The position numbers and the translations under genes were made by a program. This document shows, in pieces, positions 41,437 through 49,645 of a DNA stretch of 64,000 nucleotides (positions are counted from its first letter, which is position 1; each line of letters opens with the position of its first letter). The notes under the pieces were generated by a model. It searched no databases, had not been told where the DNA came from, and worked only from the letters and a program-made list of their open reading frames with translations. The stretch spans positions 3,094,348 through 3,158,347 of the forward strand of contig NZ_AP012331.1 of assembly GCF_001042635.1 (NCBI RefSeq), given 5' to 3'. The DNA is from Bifidobacterium scardovii JCM 12489 = DSM 13734. GTDB lineage: Bacteria; Actinomycetota; Actinomycetes; Actinomycetales; Bifidobacteriaceae.

Positions 41437-42414
41437 ATGGCACAGAACCTGAAAAAACAGGCGAAACAGCGGAACCGGGCCGCGCGGCGCGCGGCCGAGG
41501 CGGCGGCCGAGCAGGCTGCCGCGGAGCAGGCGGCGAAGGAACGCCGGCAGCAGACCATCATCGGCGGCATCGCCGTGGCGGTGGTGGTCGTGCTGATCGC
41601 ACTGATCGCGGTCGTTTTCTGGAATTCGCGCCGCGACGCGAACGCCAATGCGAACATGTCGGTCGACGAGGCCTACTCCAAGGTTCAGGCGGTGGAGAAC
41701 AAGCCGGCTCGCGCCGACAAGCAGGGCGGCATCCTCCTCTCCAACAAGGGGTACGGCCAGAAGGTCGACGGCGTGCCCACGGTCGGCATCTATATGGACT
41801 TCATCTGCCCCGGATGCGGCAGCGTCAACCAGCAGCTCGACCCGACGCTGATCAAGCTGGTCAACGCCGGACAGCTCAATCTCGAACTGCACTTCCTGTC
41901 GTTCATGGACAGCTATTCGACCGACGAGTACTCCAGCCGCGCCGCGAACGCCGCGCTGTACATCGCCGATCACGACGACGACCCGGACCATCTGCTGTCG
42001 TTCGTCTCGAACCTGTACGCCAAGGACTTCCAGCCTTCGGAAGGCAGCGGCTACAAGTCGGTCAGCGACGACAAGCTCAAGGAGCAGGCCACGAAGGCCG
42101 GCGTATCCCAGACCGTCGCCGACAAGGCGTTCGGCCGCGACTATCAGGACTGGCTGGACGCGATGAACGTGTACACGCCGAAGCGTTCCGAACTGCTGAA
42201 CACCTCCGGCACCTACGAGGGCTCGTTCACCACGCCGACCCTGACGATCAACGGCAAGCGCTGGAACCTGAGCGACGTCACCGCGGCCAACATGACGCTC
42301 GTCGACGGCTTCCTCGAGTCGGTGGGCCTGAGTTCCGATCAGGTCGGCGTGGAGGGAGCACTGCCGTCGATCGGCGCCGACAAGGACCCGATTTCGGTGA
42401 TGACTGGCGAGTGA
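41437..42414 (+). CDS. Membrane-anchored DsbA-like thiol oxidoreductase
   Basis: A 325-residue protein with a charged Ala/Gln/Arg-rich cytosolic start, one membrane segment (residues 42-66) and an extracytoplasmic thioredoxin-fold domain. The redox motif is C124-PG-C127 in MDFICPGCGSVNQQL. The cis-proline region is likely SFTTPTLTING near 270. This fits the DsbA/DSBA-like family used in actinobacteria for disulfide formation in exported proteins. AAAGG lies 11 bases before the ATG. It stands alone, downstream of the kinase gene, and ends at a terminator before tRNA-Thr. Confidence 0.85.
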   Translation: MAQNLKKQAKQRNRAARRAAEAAAEQAAAEQAAKERRQQTIIGGIAVAVVVVLIALIAVVFWNSRRDANANANMSVDEAYSKVQAVENKPARADKQGGILLSNKGYGQKVDGVPTVGIYMDFICPGCGSVNQQLDPTLIKLVNAGQLNLELHFLSFMDSYSTDEYSSRAANAALYIADHDDDPDHLLSFVSNLYAKDFQPSEGSGYKSVSDDKLKEQATKAGVSQTVADKAFGRDYQDWLDAMNVYTPKRSELLNTSGTYEGSFTTPTLTINGKRWNLSDVTAANMTLVDGFLESVGLSSDQVGVEGALPSIGADKDPISVMTGE

Positions 42415-42450
42415 TGACCGGCGAGTGACGGCAGGCCCGGCGGAACCGCT

Positions 42451-42501
42451 GTGAGGCGGGTGCCGGGCCCCGTCTCCCCGCCTCACGGCGTGAGGGTTTT
42501 T
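42451..42501 (+). terminator. Terminator with competing upstream stem
   Basis: CCTCAC-GGC-GTGAGG followed by GTTTTT (42481-42500) is a short intrinsic terminator. Upstream GTGAGGCGGG (42451-42460) can pair with 42477-42486 instead, which would disrupt it. Confidence 0.65.
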
Positions 42502-42689
42502 CGGATTGGCCATCTTGCCGGATACCCCATCATCCCCGGCATAACGGCACGTCGCTCCCCCGATATACGGCGTCAGCGGGGCGCATAGGGGCGCGATCGG
42601 GCGGCCGGCGCCACGGCCGTATCGAACGTTCTACATGTGCTGGTATGCTAGTCATTCGTCCGTGGTTCATCATCGTTGACCCACGGTCC

Positions 42690-42763
42690 GCCTCCTTAGC
42701 TCAGATGGCCAGAGCGGCCGCCTTGTAAGCGGCAGGTCGTCGGTTCGATCCCGACAGGAGGCT
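42690..42763 (+). tRNA. tRNA-Thr (anticodon TGT)
   Basis: A 74-nt cloverleaf. The acceptor stem GCCTCCT pairs with AGGAGGC, with T as discriminator base. The D arm holds AGCTCAGATGG, the anticodon loop is CTTGTAA, and the T arm GTCGGTTCGATCCCGAC. CCA is not encoded. A TATGCT -10-like hexamer lies about 40 bp upstream. Confidence 0.97.
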
Positions 42764-42842
42764 CGTCGTGCGGAAAAACGGTGTACAGTGTAGGTGTACG
42801 TGGTTTGTCTGCGTAACAATAAATGAGACTTACCCTGTGTAA

Positions 42843-42959
42843 GTGGTCCAGAAGCCTTCCCCCAACTTATGGCTTCTGGCGAGTGGGCAGAGCGTTCCCC
42901 CAACCGGCTCTGCCCCTACAAGGGGGCGGGAACATCCCCTTCTCTCCCGCCCCCTTTTT
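42843..42959 (+). ncRNA. 6C-type actinobacterial small RNA
   Basis: Two consecutive 9-bp hairpins carry the same loop core TTCCCCCAAC. The first is CCAGAAGCC/GGCTTCTGG (42848-42879) and the second GGGCAGAGC/GCTCTGCCC (42885-42915). An 11-bp intrinsic terminator (42921-42955, then TTTTC) follows at once. Tandem C-rich loops plus a terminator define the 6C RNA class of actinobacteria, whose mycobacterial member is reported to repress targets through the C loops; here each loop has five Cs. A TACCCT hexamer (42831-42836) fits a TANNNT -10. Length about 115 nt. No protein gene is seen in 42764-43148. Confidence 0.75.
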
Positions 42960-43148
42960 CTTACCCTGATACGCCCCGAACACGGGGCCCTCACTTCCGG
43001 GGTTCGGCATCGGATCCTTTCATGGTAGACCGCAAATGTGGGGGTATGGGTGACGGTGGGCCATGCACGGCCTTCGATCCGGCCCTAACCGATACAATGC
43101 AACCCGTAGCCCCGTAGCAGCAGCCCGTAGCACGGAAATGAGGAATCG

Positions 43149-44699
43149 ATGATCAGGCGTTGGACCCCGCAGCGATTGGTCATGCTGCGCCGTATTCGCG
43201 TCAGCATCTGTGTGGCGACCGTAACGGCGGTCGCGGTCGCCTGCTTCGCGTTTACGGCCCGCAAAACCGTGGCGCTGACCGTCAACGGCGAAACGACGAC
43301 CGTGACCACATACGCCATGAGCGTCGACCGGCTGCTCGAATCGCAGGGCATCGACGTCAAAACCCATGATCTGGTCGAGTCGACGGCCGGAGGCAACAAG
43401 CTCGCCGACCATGCCGTGGTGACCGTGCAGAGCGCCTATCAGACGACCATCACCATCGACGGTCAGAAGGTTCCGTTCTGGACCACGGCCACCAGCGCCG
43501 ACCAGCTGCTCGGATTCTTCGCGGCGAACGAAGCCGCGGCCGCCAAGGTCACGGTCAACATCAGCAACGTCTACAACAAGCTCACCGGCGGCCTGGTCAT
43601 CAACGAATCCGGCCCGGTGACCGTGATCGCCGACGGCACCAGTTCGGAGGCGCCGAACGGCAAGCTGCCCGCGGCCTCGATCCTCGACTCCAAGGGCATC
43701 ACGCTGAACAAGGAGGACCGAGTCAGCGTCGAAAAGGACGGCGACCGGACGATCCTGCGCGTGCAGCGCGTCACGCACGGTCAGGAGACCCGCACGGTGG
43801 CGGTGCCGCACGGCACGCAGACGGTCATCGACTCGTCGCTGCAGCCCGGCGAGGCCGTGATCCGCCAGCAGGGCGAGGACGGCGAAACCCAGCAGGTGTA
43901 CGACGTCACCTATGTGGATGGCGCGGCCGAATCGGAGAACCTGATTTCCGAAACCACGACGAAGATCGCGCTCGACACGGTCGTCGCCGTCGGCCCGGAA
44001 CAGACGGAATCGGGCAAAGACACCGGAAACGGCAACGCCAGCGCCGGCGACAACACCGACGGCAAGGGCGATGACGGCGCCAACGGCAGCAGCACCGACA
44101 GCAAGAAGGACACCGGCAAGACCGACGGCAAGGACACCGGCAAGGACACCGGCAAGGACGCTGCCGGCACGAATACCGGCAACGGCTCGAAGGGCGACGC
44201 CGGCAACGACTCCGGGTCGTCATCGGGCAACACCAACGGCGGCAATGCCAGCGGCAACACCGGCAGCGGGTCCACGGGCGATGCGAACGCATCGAACGGA
44301 ACCGTCAACGATTCGTCCGCCAACGATTCATCCGCCAGCGGCAACACCGGCAGCGGAACATCCGACGGCAGCGCGTCCGCGCGTCTGTGGCGCCCGACCG
44401 CGGCCCAAGCCCAGACCTACGCCGCCGGAGCCGCGGCACAGCGGGGCTGGACCGGCAACGAGTGGAACTGCCTGGTCAAGCTGTGGAACCGCGAATCCCG
44501 CTGGCTGTGGTACGCGGAAAACCCCTCCGGGGCCTACGGCATCCCGCAGTCCCTGCCCGGCAGCAAAATGGCAGCATTCGGCGCGGATTGGCGCAACGAC
44601 GCGGCCGTCCAGATCGATTGGGGCCTGTCGTACATCGCGCAGCGCTACGGCAGCCCTTCACAGGCATGGGCGCATTCCGAATCGGCCGGCTGGTATTAG
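43149..44699 (+). CDS. Resuscitation-promoting-factor-like secreted wall hydrolase (DUF348-G5-transglycosylase)
   Basis: A 516-residue exported or anchored protein. A basic start and one hydrophobic segment (residues 16-36) are followed by three DUF348 ubiquitin-like repeats (TVNGETTTVTTYAMSVDRLL at 45-64; next near 95 and 155). A G5 domain lies near 205-285. A Gly/Asn/Ser/Asp/Lys-rich linker with TDGKDTGKD repeats covers 285-415. The C-terminal lysozyme-like domain (425-516) has WNCLVKLWNRESRW, where E is the expected catalytic acid, and NPSGAYGIPQSLPGSKM. Architecture and position before ksgA-ispE match actinobacterial RpfB. ATG follows GAGGAA. Confidence 0.88.
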   Translation: MIRRWTPQRLVMLRRIRVSICVATVTAVAVACFAFTARKTVALTVNGETTTVTTYAMSVDRLLESQGIDVKTHDLVESTAGGNKLADHAVVTVQSAYQTTITIDGQKVPFWTTATSADQLLGFFAANEAAAAKVTVNISNVYNKLTGGLVINESGPVTVIADGTSSEAPNGKLPAASILDSKGITLNKEDRVSVEKDGDRTILRVQRVTHGQETRTVAVPHGTQTVIDSSLQPGEAVIRQQGEDGETQQVYDVTYVDGAAESENLISETTTKIALDTVVAVGPEQTESGKDTGNGNASAGDNTDGKGDDGANGSSTDSKKDTGKTDGKDTGKDTGKDAAGTNTGNGSKGDAGNDSGSSSGNTNGGNASGNTGSGSTGDANASNGTVNDSSANDSSASGNTGSGTSDGSASARLWRPTAAQAQTYAAGAAAQRGWTGNEWNCLVKLWNRESRWLWYAENPSGAYGIPQSLPGSKMAAFGADWRNDAAVQIDWGLSYIAQRYGSPSQAWAHSESAGWY

Positions 44700-44758
44700 T
44701 CGATGATCGGGGAACTCCCTCAGGGAACATCACAGCAGCCAGAGAAGAGAGCAGGAAT

Positions 44759-45724
44759 ATGAGCGAGAACACCACCGGCGGGCAGGGACCCGATCCGCGA
44801 TACACGGCGCCGCAGGGCGGCGCCGCACCGGCGCATGAGTCCGGGCGGCTGCTGGGAGCCTCGGATATCCGGCGCATCGCCGCCGACGCCGGCATCAGCC
44901 CAACCAAGAAGTTCGGCCAGAATTTCGTGATCGACCCAGGTACCGTGCGCCGCATCGTGCGCGAGGCCGACGTGACCGCCGACACGCATGTGATGGAGGT
45001 CGGCCCGGGGCTCGGCTCGCTCACGCTGGCGATTCTGGAAACCGGCGCGACGATGACCGCCGTGGAGATCGACCCTCCCGTGGCCAAGCGTCTGCCGCGC
45101 ACCATCGCCGAGTTCATGCCCGAGGCGGCCGAGCGCCTTACCGTCGTCAACCGCGACGCGCTGGCGGTGACCCCCGGCAACGTGCCCGATTTCAATGGGG
45201 ACGAACGCTTCACGCTGGTGGCGAATCTGCCGTACAATGTGGCGACCCCGATCATCCTGACCCTGCTGGAGCGATTCGACAATCTCAGCTCGTTCCTGGT
45301 CATGGTGCAGAAGGAGGTGGCGGACCGCCTGGCGGCGGCCCCCGGCAGCAAGATCTACGGCACGCCAAGCGTGAAGCTCGCCTGGTACGGCACCGCGAAG
45401 CGCGTCGGCAACATCGGGCGCAACGTGTTTTGGCCCGCGCCGAACGTCGATTCCGCGCTGGTGCGCTTCGACCGGTATTCGCCGGCCGAACAGGCCGCCG
45501 TGGTCGGTTCCGCGGACCGCGAGTCGACGTTCCGCCTGATCGACGCGGCATTCGGCCAGCGCCGCAAGACGCTGCACGCCGCGCTGAAGCGCATGGTGCC
45601 GGCGGAAGCGTTCGACGCCGCGCGCATCGACCCGACCCGTCGAGGCGAGACGCTGACGATCGCCGAATTCGCCGCGTTGGCGACGGCCGCGGACGCAGAC
45701 CACGCTCAGGAGGCCTCGCGATGA
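44759..45724 (+). CDS. rsmA: 16S rRNA dimethyladenosine transferase RsmA/KsgA
   Basis: A 321-residue SAM-dependent enzyme that dimethylates two adjacent adenosines in the 3' hairpin of 16S rRNA. Motifs are KKFGQNFVIDPGTV near residue 50, VMEVGPGLGSLTLAIL near 80 (SAM-binding), EIDPPVAKRL near 105 and NLPYNVATPIIL near 165, the catalytic NLPY. The C-terminal domain is complete. The start ATG 44759 is selected for AGCAGGAAT and because the upstream frame is within the wall-hydrolase gene. It overlaps ispE by four bases, so it is coupled to isoprenoid synthesis, a common actinobacterial order. Confidence 0.94.
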   Translation: MSENTTGGQGPDPRYTAPQGGAAPAHESGRLLGASDIRRIAADAGISPTKKFGQNFVIDPGTVRRIVREADVTADTHVMEVGPGLGSLTLAILETGATMTAVEIDPPVAKRLPRTIAEFMPEAAERLTVVNRDALAVTPGNVPDFNGDERFTLVANLPYNVATPIILTLLERFDNLSSFLVMVQKEVADRLAAAPGSKIYGTPSVKLAWYGTAKRVGNIGRNVFWPAPNVDSALVRFDRYSPAEQAAVVGSADRESTFRLIDAAFGQRRKTLHAALKRMVPAEAFDAARIDPTRRGETLTIAEFAALATAADADHAQEASR

Positions 45725-46698
45725 CCGCGACGCTGCCGATGCCCACCACGATGCCTTCCCGCCACGCGATCGCCCGTCCCGGCGACCCGGCAACGGCAAC
45801 GGACGCTTCCGGGCGCATGGTCAGCGTCGACGTGCCGGCGAAAACCAACCTGATCCTGCACGTCGGCGCCGCGCACGAGGAATGGGGCGGGCGCCACGAG
45901 CTCGACACGGTGTACTGCGGCATCGGCGTCTACGATACGGTCACGCTCACCGCCAAGGAGCCCGGGGCCGGGTTCTCCCTGGATCTCAGTGGAGCGCATC
46001 TGGGCAATCTGGCCGCCTCGGCCAGCGATATGCGCCGCAACCATGCGGTTCTGGCGCTGTTCGCCCTAGCCGAGGCCTGCGGGCATGCGCCGGATGTGGC
46101 GATCAGTCTGGAAAAACGCATTCCCGTGGCGGCCGGGCTCGGCGGCGGATCGGCGGATGCGGCCGGCACCCTGCTGGGGCTCAATGAGCTGTGGGGGCTG
46201 CACTGGCCCCTCGGGCGCCTGCGCCAGGTGGCGGCCGGTCTGGGCGCCGACATGCCGTTCTGCCTGAGTGGCGGGTACGCGCGTGGCCGCGGATTCGGTG
46301 AAAGGATCGAGGAGATCACGGAGGGTGACCGGCAGGGGCTGGTCAGCCGCGGATTCGCCGGCATGGCGCTGATCGGCGCGTATCGCGACGAACTGAGCAC
46401 GCCGCAGGTGTATGCCGAGTTCGACCGTCTTGGCGCCTCGCCCGACAGCGACAATCACCTGCAGCGCGCCGCGATCGCGCTGCATCCGCGTTCCGGTCAG
46501 GCCATTCACGAGGCCCGGTTGGCCGGGGCATCTCAGGCGTTGGTATCCGGATCCGGGCCGTCCGTCGTGGCGTTCGTGCCGGATGATCGGGTGGCGGCGG
46601 CCGTGCGGCGGGCATGGACCGAGTCGGGGGCGGTCGACCGCATCATCGCCGCGCAAACCCCTGCAACGCCGGCCATCCGCGTCAGCCAGTGCCGGTAA
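45721..46698 (+). CDS. ispE: 4-diphosphocytidyl-2-C-methyl-D-erythritol kinase
   Basis: A 325-residue GHMP-family kinase of the methylerythritol-phosphate isoprenoid pathway. The GHMP ATP motif PVAAGLGGGSADAAG is near residue 136; N-terminal VPAKTNLILHVG near 36 and C-terminal LVSGSGPSVVAF near 280 are the other family motifs. Its N-terminal 30 residues are an extra Pro/Thr-rich stretch. ATG 45721 overlaps the rsmA TGA, the strongest evidence for the start. It supplies precursors for undecaprenyl phosphate, used by the cell-wall genes nearby. Confidence 0.92.
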   Translation: MTATLPMPTTMPSRHAIARPGDPATATDASGRMVSVDVPAKTNLILHVGAAHEEWGGRHELDTVYCGIGVYDTVTLTAKEPGAGFSLDLSGAHLGNLAASASDMRRNHAVLALFALAEACGHAPDVAISLEKRIPVAAGLGGGSADAAGTLLGLNELWGLHWPLGRLRQVAAGLGADMPFCLSGGYARGRGFGERIEEITEGDRQGLVSRGFAGMALIGAYRDELSTPQVYAEFDRLGASPDSDNHLQRAAIALHPRSGQAIHEARLAGASQALVSGSGPSVVAFVPDDRVAAAVRRAWTESGAVDRIIAAQTPATPAIRVSQCR

Positions 46699-46729
46699 GG
46701 TTATAGCAGTCGAAATCGGAGGAACAGGG

Positions 46730-47380
46730 ATGGCGGAATCTTACGACGAACGGGCGGCACGCAAGGCCTATATGCGCAGGCGTCAGCGGCTGGTGTTCTC
46801 CATCACCGGCATGGTGATGGCTGTGGCGCTGGTGATCTCGCTGCTGTTCTACTACAACGTGTTCGGCCTCGGTCTGGTCAAAACCGCCACCGTGCTGCCG
46901 AATTACGGCGTCACCGCACCGTGCGCCCCGACGGATGCCGACGGCAAGACCATCAAGTACACGGACAACAAGAGCGTCAGCATCCGCGTGCTCAACGGCA
47001 CCCCCTCCTTCGGCTTCGCCAGCGCCGTGGCCGAAGCGCTGGAGAACCGCAACTTCCCCCAGCCGCAGGTCGACAACTACTCCAGCAAGAAGGTGGAGCG
47101 CACCACCATCTACTTCGGCAAGAACGCCATCGCGCAGGCCTACACGCTGAACTCGAACTTCACCGACACGATGATGGTGATGGACGACCGTGAGGACATG
47201 CTCATCGACGTCGTGCTGGGCGCCACGTTCAACGATCTCGCGGACAAGAAGGACGTGCCCGGCACCAACGACACAATCGTCAACATCAAAGGCTGCGTGC
47301 CCGCCGACAAGATGATCAACCTGCCGAAGGCGATCAAGCACACGCCGGTGAACAACACGGATCCAAACGCCCAGCAGTAA
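46730..47380 (+). CDS. Membrane-anchored LytR_C-domain protein
   Basis: A 216-residue protein with a basic cytosolic start, one membrane segment (residues 22-45) and an extracytoplasmic LytR_C domain (NKSVSIRVLNGTPSFGFASAVAEALENR near 80-107, then TTIYFGKNAIAQA). The LytR C-terminal domain usually accompanies LytR-CpsA-Psr ligases; here it stands alone. Two cysteines (CAPT and GCVP) might form a disulfide, which the DsbA-like protein could make. ATG follows CGGAGGAAC. It may be co-transcribed with ispE (31-bp gap). Precise role unknown. Confidence 0.75.
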   Translation: MAESYDERAARKAYMRRRQRLVFSITGMVMAVALVISLLFYYNVFGLGLVKTATVLPNYGVTAPCAPTDADGKTIKYTDNKSVSIRVLNGTPSFGFASAVAEALENRNFPQPQVDNYSSKKVERTTIYFGKNAIAQAYTLNSNFTDTMMVMDDREDMLIDVVLGATFNDLADKKDVPGTNDTIVNIKGCVPADKMINLPKAIKHTPVNNTDPNAQQ

Positions 47381-47410
47381 GGCTGCAAGCAGGATTCAGG
47401 AATTCGCAAT

Positions 47411-47439
47411 GCGTCGGCGCCGAATCGCGGCGCCGACGC
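47411..47439. terminator. Hairpin between convergent LytR_C and cca genes
   Basis: An 11-bp GC stem (47411-47421 with 47429-47439) abuts the cca stop codon and could stop transcription both ways. Confidence 0.6.
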
Positions 47440-48855
47440 TCACCGCTGCCCCGCGTACCAGCGCTTCAGCTCGGCCACCGCGACGTCATGATCGACCGGC
47501 CCGTTGTCAAGCCGGTATTCAAGCATGTGCTTGTAGGCGCGCCCGACCATCGGCCCGGGTTCCAAGCCGAGCAGCTCCATGATCTCGTTGCCGTCCACAT
47601 CGGGGCGGATCGCGTCGAAATCCTCCTTCTGCTTGAGGTCGCGCACGCGCTGTTCCATCTCGTCCATCGCCGAGGCGAACACCATGGCCTTGCGGCGGTT
47701 CTGCGTGGTCGCGTCGGCGCGCGTCAGCCGGTTCAGGCGCTCGTAGAGCGGCCCCGCATCCTTGACATAGCGCCGCACCGCGGAATCGGTCCACGGCTCG
47801 TCCACATAGCCGTGGAACCGCAGATGCAGATTGACCAGCTCGCTCACGTCCTCGACCATATGGTGGTCAAAGTGCAGCGCCTTGAGCCGCTTGCGCGTCA
47901 TCTTCGCCCCGACCGCGTCGTGGTGGTGGAAGCTCACCTTGCCGCCCGGCTCGAAGCGGCGCGTGCGCGGCTTGCCGATATCGTGCATGATCGCGGCGAG
48001 GCGCAAGGTCAGGTCCGGCGCCGGCACCGGGCCGTCCGGGCCGGTCTCCAGCGCCACCGCGCGGTCCAGCACGGTCATCGTGTGCTCGAACACGTCCTTG
48101 TGGCGGTGGTGCTCGTCGATCTCCAGCTGCAGAGCCGGAATCTCCGGGAACACGATGTCGGCAAGACCCGATTCGACCAACTCCTCGATGCCGGCGCGCG
48201 GGCGGTCGGACAGCATGAGCTTGACCAGCTCGTCGCGCACGCGCTCGGCGGATACGATGTCGATGCGATCGGCCATGTCGGAGATCGCCTCGGCGGTGTC
48301 CGGAGCGATGCGGAACCCCAGCTGCGCGACGAAACGCACGGCACGCATCATGCGCAGCGGATCGTCGTCGAAGGACTGCCTCGGGTCGACCGGCGTGCGC
48401 AGCACGCCTTTGGCGAGATCGTTCGCCCCGCCGAACGGATCGACGAATTCGAGGTCGGGCACGCGCAACGCCATCGCGTTGACGGTGAAATCGCGGCGCG
48501 ACAGGTCGCCCTCCAGCGTGTCGCCGTAGTTCACCTCGGGCTTGCGCGAATCGGGATCATACGTGTCGGACCGGTATGTGGTGATCTCCACCTGCACCTC
48601 GGTGCCGTCGGCGCGCCGGCGCATGGCCCCGAGCGTGCCGAACTTGCGGCCCATATCCCAGAACCCGTCATGGCCCCACCGCTTGAGGATCGGTTCGAAC
48701 TCGTCGGGACGCGCCGATGTGCAGAAATCCAGATCGTGCGATTTTCTGTGCAGCAGCAAATCGCGCACCGGTCCTCCGACCAATGCCAGTTCATACCCTC
48801 GTTCGGCGAACAAACGCCCCAATTCAATGGCCTCAGGCCACACCTCGAAGTCCAC
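47440..48855 (-). CDS. cca: CCA tRNA nucleotidyltransferase with HD domain
   Basis: A 471-residue class II nucleotidyltransferase that builds or repairs the CCA end of tRNAs; needed here since the tRNA-Thr gene lacks CCA. The head domain shows LALVGGPVRDLLLHRKSHDLDFCT with the DxD metal ligands, then RRDFTVNAMAL and DPLRMMRAVRF. The HD domain shows HDIGKPRTR near 290, suggesting phosphatase/phosphodiesterase activity. A PcnA-type role is less likely. GTG 48855 has AAAGGG at good spacing; GTG 48861 is the alternative. Divergent from the NUDIX gene, as in other actinobacteria (pcnA/NUDIX/DUF6049/murJ order). Confidence 0.9.
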   Translation of the reverse strand: MDFEVWPEAIELGRLFAERGYELALVGGPVRDLLLHRKSHDLDFCTSARPDEFEPILKRWGHDGFWDMGRKFGTLGAMRRRADGTEVQVEITTYRSDTYDPDSRKPEVNYGDTLEGDLSRRDFTVNAMALRVPDLEFVDPFGGANDLAKGVLRTPVDPRQSFDDDPLRMMRAVRFVAQLGFRIAPDTAEAISDMADRIDIVSAERVRDELVKLMLSDRPRAGIEELVESGLADIVFPEIPALQLEIDEHHRHKDVFEHTMTVLDRAVALETGPDGPVPAPDLTLRLAAIMHDIGKPRTRRFEPGGKVSFHHHDAVGAKMTRKRLKALHFDHHMVEDVSELVNLHLRFHGYVDEPWTDSAVRRYVKDAGPLYERLNRLTRADATTQNRRKAMVFASAMDEMEQRVRDLKQKEDFDAIRPDVDGNEIMELLGLEPGPMVGRAYKHMLEYRLDNGPVDHDVAVAELKRWYAGQR

Positions 48856-48941
48856 TGCCACCCTTTCAAGGCCAAGAAGTTTTCTATCGATATCAGCATA
48901 CCGTTACCCCACCTGCACAAGATTTGAGTAAGGTGGGAATC

Positions 48942-49643
48942 ATGATTACGCCAGCGGACCTCGCGCGCATGCTCGCCCATGCGCCGAATCGTCATGCCTT
49001 GGATCCGCTGGCGCCGGACGAACTGCTCTACACTTCCGAGTCCGTGACGCGCGTGCGCATCTCCGACACGCCGATGCCGTCCATCGATTCGCCGGACGAC
49101 GCCGACGACCTGCAGCCACCCGTTCCCGGCACCCCCACGCCGGCGATCATGCCGCAACGGCGCTCTTCGGACGGACCGACCACGTTCGCCTCGCTGGACG
49201 CCCAGGAACTTCCCGTGGTGCGCGAGTACTCCGCGGGAGGTTTGGTCTTCGACGAGCGGGGCCGGGTCGCGATCATCGCGCGGCACTCGCGCAGCGGCCA
49301 TCTGGAATGGTGCCTGCCCAAGGGGCACATCGAAAAAGGGGAAACCCCGCAGCAGACCGCCGTGCGCGAGGTGCACGAGGAGACCGGCATTCTGGGCGAG
49401 GTCGTCGACTCGATCGCCACCATCGACTACTGGTTCACCGGCACCAGCCAGCGCGTGCACAAGCTCGTGCACCATTTCGCGCTGCGCCAGATCGGCGGCG
49501 AACTGACCGTCGAAGGCGACCCGGATCATGAGGCCGAAGACGCGATCTGGGTGAATTTCGACGATTTGGACGGCGTGCTCAGCTATCCTAATGAACGCAA
49601 GATCGCATGGCTTTATGCAAGGAAACTGAATAGGCAGGCATAA
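48942..49643 (+). CDS. NUDIX hydrolase
   Basis: A 233-residue pyrophosphohydrolase. The Nudix box GHIEKGETPQQTAVREVHEE continues to TGI at about residues 128-150 and is intact (GX5EX7REVXEEXGI). An N-terminal extension of about 85 residues, Pro/Asp/Ser-rich, is poorly conserved. The substrate is unknown; a mutT- or diadenosine-polyphosphate-type hydrolase is plausible. First gene of the row NUDIX-DUF6049-murJ, the stops and starts nearly touching, so probably one operon. AAGGTGGG precedes the ATG. Confidence 0.88.
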   Translation: MITPADLARMLAHAPNRHALDPLAPDELLYTSESVTRVRISDTPMPSIDSPDDADDLQPPVPGTPTPAIMPQRRSSDGPTTFASLDAQELPVVREYSAGGLVFDERGRVAIIARHSRSGHLEWCLPKGHIEKGETPQQTAVREVHEETGILGEVVDSIATIDYWFTGTSQRVHKLVHHFALRQIGGELTVEGDPDHEAEDAIWVNFDDLDGVLSYPNERKIAWLYARKLNRQA

Positions 49644-49645
49644 CG

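Noticed and set aside
43906..44347. Minus-strand Pro/Arg/Cys-rich frames opposite the Rpf-like gene
   Set aside because: They are shadows of the low-complexity Gly/Asn/Asp/Lys linker on the plus strand.
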